NCBI GenBank assembly: GCA_017311315.1
Contig: CM029612.1
Location: forward strand, 54,540,700 to 54,604,699
Reading direction: 5' to 3'
Length of the DNA: 64,000 bases
DNA from: Dendrocalamus latiflorus
Taxonomy: Eukaryota; Streptophyta; Magnoliopsida; Poales; Poaceae
The notes beneath the pieces are model-generated. The model had not been told where the DNA came from. It saw only the letters and a list, made by a program, of their open reading frames with translations, and made no database searches. The position numbers and the translations under genes are program-made. Shown here in pieces: positions 36,701 to 44,471 of this stretch. Every line of letters begins with the position of its first letter. Position 1 is the first letter of the stretch.

Positions 36701-37968
36701 CATTAGTAGCACATTATGATTTAGAGTTACATCAGATGGATGTAAAGACGGCATTTCTTAATGGGGATTTGGAGGAAAATGTTTACATGGCACAACCGAA
36801 AGGTTTTGTTGTGGAAGGAAATGAGAGAATGGGATGCCGCCTAAAGAAATCAATATATGGGTTAAAGCAAGCTTCAAGACAGTGGTACTTGAAGTTTGAC
36901 AGTACAATAAGAAAATTTGGGTTTAAAGAGAATGTAGAGGACAACTGTGTTTATGCAAAATTTAAAGATGGGAAGTTTATCTTCCTAATCCTGTATGTGG
37001 ATGATATCCTACTAGCTAGTAGTGATGTTAGTCTACTACTGGAGACAAAGAAGTTTTTGTCCTCAAACTTCGATATGAAAGACCTTGGTGAAGCTTCATT
37101 CGTTCTAGGAATCGAAATTCACCGAGATAGAAACAAAGGGGTATTGGGACTGTCACAAAAGGCATACATAGAGAAAGTCTTAAAGAAATTTGGTATGCAT
37201 AAATGTAGTCCATCACCTGCACCTATAGTCAAGGGCGACAGATATGGGGATTTTCAATGCCCCAGGAACCAGTATGAGATCGATCAAATGAAAGCGGTTC
37301 CATATGCTTCAGCTGTCGGAAGCTTACAGTATGCTCAAGTGTGCACACGCCCTGACTTAGCATTTGTTACCGGGTTACTTGGCAGATTCCAGAGCAATCC
37401 TGGAATAGAACATTGGAAATTGATAAAGAAAGTCTTGCGTTATTTGCAAGGAACAAAAGGCCTCATGATGACATACAGAAGATCAGATTCACTCCATATA
37501 GTGGGGTATACAGATTCTGATTTTGCGGGAGATGATAGAAAGTCTACATCCGGATATGTATTCACTCTCGCTAAAGGAGCTATATCGTGGAAAAGCTCAA
37601 AACAAACCGTCACTACATCGTCCACAATGTATGCCGAGTTTGTAGCATGTTATGAGGCTACGGGGCAGGTGAACTGGCTAAAGAAGTTCATACCCGGTTT
37701 AAAAGTGGTTGACGACATCAATAGACCACTTAAGTTGTACTGCGATAACGAACCCGCAGTAACGTATGCCCACAACAATAAGTCAAGTGGTGCTGCCAAA
37801 CACATTGACATAAAGTACTATGTTGTGAAAGATAAAGTTCGGGATCAAATTATAAGTCTTGAGCACATAAGTACCGCAAAGATGTTAGCGGATCCGCTTA
37901 CCAAAGGCTTACCACCCAACGTGTTCAGAGAACATGTAGGCGGCATGGGTTTAAGGGAAAGCCTATGA
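33787..37968 (+). CDS. Copia gag-pol polyprotein, 1393 codons (or 1408 if spliced from the LTR ATG)
   Basis: One uninterrupted frame. Order: gag capsid-like region (starts MSCIREIPTLKGDNYGEWK); CCHC zinc knuckle CLHCKKTGHYKKDC (about residues 259-272); aspartic protease TWWIDSGATVHVAN; integrase with HCRLGH...CRECIKGK zinc site and HTDICGPF, FTDDYSRY, RSDRGGEY catalytic region and the PQQNGVAERRNRTL motif; reverse transcriptase with KWVYKTK, MDVKTAFLNGDL and YVDDILLAS; RNase H with TDSDFAGD, TSSTMYAEFVA and KHIDIKYY; ending DPLTKGLPP. Integrase before RT defines Copia (Ty1). No key residue appears lost, so the protein could support transposition. Translation may begin at 33787 or, after splicing, at 32335, which adds 15 in-frame codons. 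Confidence 0.96.
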   Translation: MSCIREIPTLKGDNYGEWKKKLDLAFILAEVDWVLTTARPTEPLAPVREQNEDDTAWQKRQRDHAPLQMSYDLDHKKWTTANKKCMAVIKNTIEPAILGSIAECDTVTEYLDKIKSQFTGSSKTYATQLIKQLVTERYSGGGNGIREHILRMSNLASKLKPMDLALKDEFLIHLVFASLPKEFDTFVVNYNMQPEKWDMEKCIAMCVQEEERIKSSHGGAINFVRENKKKNYNSNPFSKNKGKASVHQPQQNKFAVDKDQCLHCKKTGHYKKDCPDYLKMIMAKKGENIITFINECLYVKYSKSTWWIDSGATVHVANSLQGFRSTRTTQRKERCIKVANGVEAEVEAVGDLSLELANGSTLLLRDVLFVPSLQRNLISVSNLDKDGYDCNFGNGKCEIMFNKECVGIAILQNELYLLSLCDDVNVVCDNENVACEKVIESSSTNVNRKRKRTLDESSKLWHCRLGHISRGRIERLVKNDILPPLEFSDLEQCRECIKGKYVKKIKKDAKRSTGVLQIIHTDICGPFPVKSVDGYDSFITFTDDYSRYGYIYPIKERNEALDKFKIFKAEIENQHDLKIKIVRSDRGGEYYGRHTPYGQVPGPFARFLQENGIVTQYSMPGEPQQNGVAERRNRTLMDMVRSMMSYSTLPLSLWMEALKTAIHILNRVPSKSVPKTPYELWTGRVPSLNHLRVWGSPAEAKVFNPNLGKLDPKTVSCHFIGYPEKSKGYRFYCPDRYTKFVETRHAVFLEDEMMRGSMVAREIDLEEKRVYAPTPMIQEPFFTLPAVAAPTVQDTVVPAPVIFPPVATINENEEPALQDHIEPIATDEGEQQQPQTVDVPNEEAPRRSQRVRRSAISDDYQIYHTEEFQMEDDPTSFEEAMRSENSSKWLDAMEEEMRSMKTNKVWDLEIIPKGAKTVGCKWVYKTKHDSQGNVERYKARLVAKGFTQREGIDYNETFSPVSCKDSFRIIMALVAHYDLELHQMDVKTAFLNGDLEENVYMAQPKGFVVEGNERMGCRLKKSIYGLKQASRQWYLKFDSTIRKFGFKENVEDNCVYAKFKDGKFIFLILYVDDILLASSDVSLLLETKKFLSSNFDMKDLGEASFVLGIEIHRDRNKGVLGLSQKAYIEKVLKKFGMHKCSPSPAPIVKGDRYGDFQCPRNQYEIDQMKAVPYASAVGSLQYAQVCTRPDLAFVTGLLGRFQSNPGIEHWKLIKKVLRYLQGTKGLMMTYRRSDSLHIVGYTDSDFAGDDRKSTSGYVFTLAKGAISWKSSKQTVTTSSTMYAEFVACYEATGQVNWLKKFIPGLKVVDDINRPLKLYCDNEPAVTYAHNNKSSGAAKHIDIKYYVVKDKVRDQIISLEHISTAKMLADPLTKGLPPNVFREHVGGMGLRESL

Positions 37969-38155
37969 TCCTGGACTAAAAGATGGCCCAAAGATTAAAG
38001 TAACTGTTTCAGAACAGAGAGGTGTATTGTAACTGTTGAATCTATCGGCGATTGACCGTGACGATGAGACATGTTCTATGCACTAATCTGTGATGGAATG
38101 TGTAAAGTCAAAAGTAATTAAAAGATAAAGTATAGACTGAGATCAAGGGGGAGAA

Positions 38156-38641
38156 TGTTAGAGTGATCTCAGGGCTTTGGCCCAACGGCCAAAGCCCAGC
38201 CCTTGACCGCGCCCTGATCGGGGGCGCCCAGCCCGTTTGGCTGGTGGGCCCCTGTCGCCAGCGCTATAAATACAGAGGTGGGGGCCGGGCGGCACGCATC
38301 ACGAGGTTGACCGCGCCGCCGTCACCCCACCGACAAACCCTAAGACCCGATCTGTTGAGGGGGCGCTGAGCCGACGGGAAGCGCCACCGCCGCAGTTCAC
38401 CGCCGCCAGGGAGACGCCGCCGCCCGGGACACGCCGCAGAGGAGCCCAGCACCTCTTCCCCGACCGTCGCTGCCCGTGCGCAGATCTTCACCGCCGAACC
38501 TGAGATGGCCTCCTCCTCCTCCACGTCGTCCGACGGTTAGTACCCCAATCCCTCTCAGTGCATCTCTCAAGAACTCGAACCCTAGAGAAAAGATCCCACT
38601 AGATCTACCCTAGGAGATCCCTAAAGAACCTAGACCTAACA
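38156..38641 (+). repeat. 3' LTR of the intact Copia element
   Basis: Near-identical to the 5' LTR, so it carries the same promoter-like box, ATG (38505) and donor (38535/38536). Downstream plus-strand sequence is antisense to the LEA gene. Confidence 0.95.
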
Positions 38642-39746
38642 CTTACAACATTCTCTCTGCTTCACTATCTTGTGAGTTTAGTAACAGCGCTTCAATCCTG
38701 AAAAAGCAATTCAAACAAAGTTGTCAAGAGAGGTCCCAGGGCACAAGTATGCTTATTTACAAAGAGTGACGCTTTGCACGGGTAAGACAACAATGGTGTA
38801 CAGAGTTACCCCAGCAACCCAATTTATTTCTATATGATCACAAAATCAATTTTGAAATCATCCCCCTGTAATAACCAATCTGTTTAAGACGACTCATCCA
38901 ATATGTTGATAGACAAAGTAACTGCCTGCGCTACATATTTTGTTGCATTGAGGTATGATTTGGTCTGTAGAAGTTAGAACAGATAAATTTCAGCTAAGAT
39001 TTCTAAAAAAATATCATTATATTCAAGTTTACCAAAACAGATGTTGCTTAAATTGTACATTCAACATTTAATAAGAGCGTATACCACTGGTATATGAGAA
39101 TACACTGGTTATCTGCCATATACAAACAAGAATTTTAATACAAGTTGAGGCAAGTACTTGCAAAATCTCTTTAGACTTACTGACCTAGAGTTCTACGAGA
39201 GCAAAACTGATCGACCTGCTTTTCAGTATAAGACATGCATGGAGAGACTACAGAGACTATTTCTAGTGTCGAGCCTCCATCAGTATGAGAACTAGTTATC
39301 TGCCATTATTTGTGCATTGAACATTTGATCAGAGTATAACCACTGAAATATACGGGCCAGTTTGGCAGGGCTCCAGCTCCCGCATATTTGTCTAGAGCAG
39401 CCAGAGCCGAGCCAAACTGATTTGAGCTGCTATAACAATTCAGTATAAGAGATGCCTGGAGAGACTACAGAGCTTAAACAGAGTCAAATTGTGCTGCAAG
39501 CAACTTTTTTTTAGCATCAAGCCTCCGTCAGAAGTTCAGAACAGTAGGAAAAGGGCTATTAGAATTCAGCTAATGCACTCCTGTAGTTGAAAACCCACGC
39601 TTGTTAAAACACCTAAAGATATATGCTTGGTCTGAAGCTATTTCTTCCACTGGCATTCCAGTTCTAATCAAACAAGACTAAACTGGTCCGGTATATGATG
39701 ATTTCACAGCAACAAGGAAGATGATAAATCAACAGATAACAGATAC
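38642..39746 (-). other. 3' portion or terminal intron of the LEA gene, with internal duplication
   Basis: If the donor at 39746 is used, this is mostly intron, ending at the acceptor before 38697. It contains a diverged tandem duplication (about 39055-39290 and 39315-39545) sharing CAGTATAAGA and TGGAGAGACTACAGAG, then AGCCTCC and TCAG. A short fold-back (about 39357-39422) interrupts the second copy. Confidence 0.5.
39357..39422. mobile_element. Short fold-back (mini-MITE-like)
   Basis: The left arm GGGCCAGTTTGGCAGGGCTC and right arm GAGCCGAGCCAAACTGATT are imperfect inverted repeats around about 25 bp. The GGGCC(A)GTTTGG end resembles grass Harbinger or hAT MITE ends. No target duplication is certain. 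Confidence 0.4.
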
Positions 39747-40715
39747 CTCATCGTCATCGTCGTCGTCGTCTCCCTTCTTGAGGCGAGTAGTTCCACCCTC
39801 TTTGCTTATGGGCAGCTTCATGTTCCCAAACGGAGTATCGACATCGATCTTCCCCTTGATGGTGTACCCTGTGCCCCTCCCCCTGATCATGTCCCAGACA
39901 GCAGAGCCGAGCTCCTTGGGCCTGAAGCTGAAGGGGATCTGCATCTTGGTGATCCCCTGCTTCTCGATCTTGGCGGACTCGGTGAGCTCGGCGGTGGCGA
40001 TGCTGTCGTCGCCGAGCCACATCTCGTACTCGAGCATGTTGAGGCCCAGGTCGAAGTCGTTCTTGTTCTCGAGCTTGAGGTGCAGCGTGGCGGTGGTCTC
40101 CTCGAAGGAGAACCTGTGGAACTTGATCTTCTCGACGTCGACGTCGGGCTTGTAGGGCACGGGGATCTCGCCGGACTTCTCGAGCGGGAGCTTGATCCTG
40201 CCGATGATGGGGACGTCGATGAGGAGGATGACCCTGACGAGGTAGGGGATGATGCTCCCGGGCTTGATGTCCCTGTAGGTGCTCTTGATGTCGTCGTAGA
40301 CGAGGGAGACGGGGATCTTGACGGTCTCCTGGCCGTGGGCGTGGATGGTGCCGGCGTCGGGGATGAGGCCGGAGACGAGCTTGCGTCCGTCGCTGTCGAT
40401 GAGGTAGTCGATGTCGACGAGCGGGATGGGGACGGGGTTGGGGTTCTTGATGAGGATGTCGACGACGAGGTCGGCGCGGTCGAGGCTGATGTGGGGGATG
40501 TGGACGCCTGTGACGTCGGCGGTGGGCTTGCCGAAGCCGACGGCCTCCTCGATCTTCTCGCCGATGTCGTGGATGAAGTCCTTCACCTGCTCGATGAAGC
40601 CGCCGCCGCCGCCGCCCTTCTTGTCGCCGCCGTCGTTCTTGCGGTCGCCGTCGTCGTCGCGGCGGTCCTTGCCGCCGCCCCGCTCGGTCACCGCGGGGTT
40701 CTCCGACGAAGACAT
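39729..40715 (-). CDS. LEA-2 / WHy-domain desiccation-related protein, 328 aa (324 if 3' intron is spliced)
   Basis: A single large exon on the minus strand. ATG 40715 is chosen because only non-ATG codons extend it upstream and MSSSENP fits the family start. A charged Gly/Asp/Lys-rich N-terminus leads to EQVKDFIHDIGEKIEEAVGF, then two tandem WHy/LEA14 beta domains (about residues 65-165 and 185-300; VDILIKNPNPVPIPL and HLKLENKNDFDLGLN mark equivalent strands). The C-terminus is acidic (poly-Asp). The family comprises folded, non-disordered LEA proteins induced by drought and hypersensitive response. GAG/GTATCT at 39747/39746 is a good donor; joined to TTTTTCAG/GATTGA at 38697, the protein would end ..DED, 324 aa. 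A 5' UTR intron (40929-40725) is also likely, with a leader exon from 40930 upward. Confidence 0.92.
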   Translation of the reverse strand: MSSSENPAVTERGGGKDRRDDDGDRKNDGGDKKGGGGGGFIEQVKDFIHDIGEKIEEAVGFGKPTADVTGVHIPHISLDRADLVVDILIKNPNPVPIPLVDIDYLIDSDGRKLVSGLIPDAGTIHAHGQETVKIPVSLVYDDIKSTYRDIKPGSIIPYLVRVILLIDVPIIGRIKLPLEKSGEIPVPYKPDVDVEKIKFHRFSFEETTATLHLKLENKNDFDLGLNMLEYEMWLGDDSIATAELTESAKIEKQGITKMQIPFSFRPKELGSAVWDMIRGRGTGYTIKGKIDVDTPFGNMKLPISKEGGTTRLKKGDDDDDDDEVSVIC

Positions 40716-40858
40716 GCTTGCTAGCTGGTAGGAACAAGAAGAGATCACATCAAGATCGGATCAGACCAAGCTTAAGCAGGAAACACCATTGTTCTGTATG
40801 TATGATAGCTCAAGACCTGAGATCAGAGAGTGCTTCCATGGATGGAGATGGCAAGATC

Positions 40859-40882
40859 CGAGGAGGAGGAGGAGGAGGAGGA
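40859..40882. repeat. (GAG)8 microsatellite in the LEA leader intron
   Basis: GAGGAGGAG triplet repeat, located in the inferred 5' UTR intron of the LEA gene. Confidence 0.85.
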
Positions 40883-41159
40883 TAAGGATCGATGTGAGAT
40901 GCAAGGTTAGCTAGGGAAGAGTGGATTACCTGAGGGTGAGGGTTGCGGAGGCGAAGAGCGGTGTCGGTCGGTGGGAGACGCGGAAGCTGAGCCGCGAGTT
41001 GAGGCGGCGAGGGTACAAGTAAGTACTGCAGCGAAGCAACAACGAGCACGTGCATGCTTGGGGTTGGACGGACCCCTTCCCAGCTCAGCCGGTCAGCCCG
41101 AGCAAGAAGTGACTAGAACCTGGGCGCACGTCACAACGGCATTAGATTTAGCGTGGGTT

Positions 41160-41375
41160 TTTTTTAACTGATTGCTTACAGCTTATTATTTAGATATTTA
41201 AATTTTAACTGCTCGTGAAAGATAGTACATAGAAGAAAATATTTGTATGTAATTTTAGCCGATATAGCTAAACTCAGTACACTTTTTACTACAATTTTCC
41301 TATATGATCCGTCTTGAAAAAACGTACAATTTAAAAGCTAGTTACTGTAAACAATATAATCATAAGCCAAATATA
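41160..41375. mobile_element. MITE-like repeat, family 2, copy 1
   Basis: AT-rich block sharing TTAAAAGCTAGTTACTGTA, TACTACAAT and GCCGATAT in the same order with the reverse complement of about 52290-52460. It is diverged and without clear termini. No gene lies between it and about 42250. Confidence 0.5.
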
Positions 41376-42249
41376 AGCCCAAAAGATCTGATCTTAACCT
41401 TTTAACTGCAACGTCTAATCCCTCGTTCTCTCTCTGTGATGTGACCCTAACTAAATAAATATAATTTCGGCTAGAGGATTTCTAAAGAACTAAGGGCATA
41501 AAAACTCGGAAATGCACAAATGATTAACAAGGCCCTATGCGTTTCTATTTCTAGACAAGCCCCATGGTCCATAGCATTGTAGCATGTTAGTTCTAATAGC
41601 GGCACAACCCTAATTTGTAGGAGATGACGATGATCTTCGAATCTCCACATACATATAAGTCTTATGAGTCGGGATAAAATAATGGCAAATATTTGTACTG
41701 GCCAACTTTTCACATTGTTCATCAAACAACGAGATTCAACATACAACCAACTAGCCCCAATGGTGGCTCCACCCCTGTCTACAAAAACACATCCAGAAAA
41801 ATATTCTCCCATGCTAATGACAAAGCTAGCAAACCATTGTAGGTGTTGCGACAGCTCATAAAACCTAATCTATAGAGGAAGAATGGACTACTTGACAAAG
41901 GCAGAGATTTCAGTGGCGAGTTGCGACAAGAGCTTCACTAGAGGGAGTGGTGTTTGCTTGTTTGCCGATGGCAATGATGCCCATGTGCTTGGTTTTTGCC
42001 GAAGGTAGAGGTAGAGGTGAAAGCGGTAGAAATCCTCAAACACATCTAAAGGGTTAAAAAATTTAATTAAAATCATAAAATCATTTAGTTGAGTTTTCTA
42101 AAACTAAATCTTTAGGAGTGTTTATTGTACCAGATCCGTTCGAGAACCAAGTTTTTCAAGCGAAATGTTCACTTTTGCAGTAGCGTTGTGCTGGTGAATC
42201 ACAAAAGTGCAATCTACCACTGCATCCTTGTTTTTAAGACATGCACCTG
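41376..42249. other. Intergenic repeat-like sequence
   Basis: Frames of up to 113 codons on the minus strand (41471-41812) show no recognised domain. The sequence directly precedes the LINE and may be transposon debris. Confidence 0.3.
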
Positions 42250-44471
42250 TGTTAGGGGTGCTTTAGATGATTGTCGATTGGAAGATTTGGGCTTCATTGG
42301 TGGCATTTTTAACCGGTGGAACAAAGCACATCAAAAGGAGGATAGTATTAGAGAAAGGCTGGATAGGACAATGGGTAATAAGAGATGGAGGACAATGTTT
42401 CCTAATTATGCCATTATTCACTTATCACTGTACCACTTGGACCAAGTCAATCCTTATTGATACTCTTTATTATATTATAAGGATGTGGTCGAGAGGAGAG
42501 AAGCAATAAGAAGACATTTTGAGGCAAAATGGATGCAAGAGAAAGAGTTCCAGGAGGTGGTTCAAAATGCTTGGGAGATAGCACAAAGAACATATAGGGA
42601 GCAGAATGTGGCAGAATCTTTGCAGTTTGTAAAAGATGAGTTGCATAAGTGGGATAAGGGTGTGCTGAAATCCAATCAAGGAAAAATAGTTAAATTGCAA
42701 AAGGAATTGGATTAGGTGATGAGGAAGGAGATAACAGACTTATCTATCCAAAGGCAAAGAGAGAGAGTTGAAGAATTAGAGAAGGTTTTAGAACAAGAAG
42801 AGATTCACTGGTTTCAAAGAGGTAAAGTAAACTAGATGCAAAAGCGGGACATAAATACACTTTTTTCATGCTCAAGCCTCCACTCAACGAAGAACAAATG
42901 CAAGTAAGAAGCTTAAGGATGACAATGGCCATGAGAGAGAAGGAAATGAGAATCTTGAACAAGTAATGGCAAACTACTTTAATGTTCTTTTCTCTGCTGA
43001 AGCTGAAGGCACCTCTTAGCAACTACTTTACCATGTGAGACCTAAAGTAACAAGAGAAATGAATGAAATGCTTATTGAACCTTTCATGGAGGAGATTAAG
43101 AAGGGTGTATTCAGCATAGGGGACTTAAAAGCTCTGGGACTTGATGAAATACATGCAATCTTTTATAAGAAATTCTAGAATATTTTTGGAAACCAAGTTG
43201 TGAAGGAGGTGCAGAGGACCCTAAGTACTTTCACAATTCCAAAATGATGGAATGATACATCCATAGTTTTAATACCAAAGGTGAGCAATCCAGAAAACAT
43301 AACTCGTTTTAGGCCTATTAGCCTTTGCAATATAACATATAATTATTTTGAAAACCTTGGCTAATAGGTTGAAAGGAGTTCTTGAGGACATAATCTCACA
43401 ATCACAAGGAGCCTTTGTGCCTGGAAGATTAATTACTGGTAACATTCTAGTACCTTGTGAAATCTTCCATACTATTAAGAACAAAAGAAAGGGGAAAGAT
43501 GACCTATGTGCTGTCAAGTTGGATATGAATAAGGCCTACGATAGAGTCGAATGGGGATTCTTGGAAAATATGATGAGAAAGCCTGGTTTCCACCAAAATT
43601 GGATTTCTATGATCATGGCGTGTATCCAAATAGTGAACTACCGAGTCTGGTTCAATGGCTCCTCAACAAATATTTTCATTCCCAAGAGGGGATTACAACA
43701 AGGAGTTCCATTATCTCCTTTATCTATTCTTGATTTGTGCAGAAGGTTTGTCGATTTTGCTGTTGAATGCTGAGAGGATGTGGATCTACAAGGAGTAAAA
43801 GTTTGCTCCAGGGCACCGCCTGTCTCGCATCTATTGTTTGCAAACAATTTGATGACGCTAATGAAGGCAAATGAACAAAATGCTAGCACTGTCAGAGCTA
43901 TTTTGCAAATGTATTGCGCCAGCTCATGACAGAAGATAAATTGTGCAAAATTGGCTATTTTCTTTAGCCCTAATACCGCTCAAGACACTAAGGGAAGAAT
44001 TAGAAACATTCTTCAAATCCCAACTGAAGTAGTTTCAGATAAGTATTTGGGCTTACCTACTCTAATAGGCTTGTCCAAATAAGATATATTTCAACCCTTA
44101 GTGAATCGAGCCATTGCTCGGGTAAAAGAATGGCAAGAGAAGAATTTGTCAGCGGCTGGGAAAAAGATACTAATCAAAGCAATATGCCAAGCAATACTAT
44201 CAAACGCTTGTCTTGCTTCCTATTGCCAAAAAAGAGTTGTGACAAAATGGTAAGCGCAATAAGTCAGTTTTGGTGGGGGGATAAAGAGGAACAAAAACAC
44301 ATGCATTGGTTAACTTGGCACAAAATGTGTATGCCCAAGGAAATAGTAGGCATCAGGTTTAGGGATTTGCATAGTTTTAATTTAGCAATGTTGGGGAAAC
44401 AATGCTAGAGTATTATCACTAACCAAAATACATTTTATGCGCAGATCTTAAAGGCTAAATATTTCCCTCAC
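42250..44471 (+). pseudogene. LINE (L1-like) remnant, endonuclease end and reverse transcriptase
   Basis: Fragments in several frames: LDDCRLEDLGFIGG and SIRERLDRTMGNKRW (end of the AP-like endonuclease), KTLANRLKGVLEDIIS, SQGAFVPGRLITGNIL, AVKLDMNKAYDRVEW and PKRGLQQGVPLSP (RT fingers and palm), and KYLGLPTLIGLSK and AGKKILIKAICQA (post-RT). The usual catalytic FADD box is degraded (FANN), and many stops and frameshifts interrupt it. It is a dead non-LTR retrotransposon. Its reading resumes after the inserted LTR at 47980. Confidence 0.9.

Larger units (their letters stand above)
31986..38641 (+). mobile_element. Complete Copia LTR retrotransposon, apparently intact
   Basis: A 6656-bp element bounded by perfect 5-bp duplications CTTAC (31981-31985 and 38642-38646). 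LTRs of 486 bp at 31986-32471 and 38156-38641 begin TGTTAGAG and end CTAACA. I see one difference between them (A at 32171, T at the matching 38341). The primer site TGGTATCAGAGC (32473-32484) is complementary to initiator tRNA-Met. The polypurine tract AAGGGGGAGAA sits right before the 3' LTR. The internal frame is uninterrupted. Structure, domain order (integrase before RT) and LTR identity all indicate a young Copia element that could be autonomous. Confidence 0.97.

Noticed and set aside
39754..40737. 327-codon Arg/His-rich minus-strand frame and plus-strand frames over the LEA gene
   Set aside because: Frame shadows of the real LEA-2 exon, created by its high GC and third-position bias.
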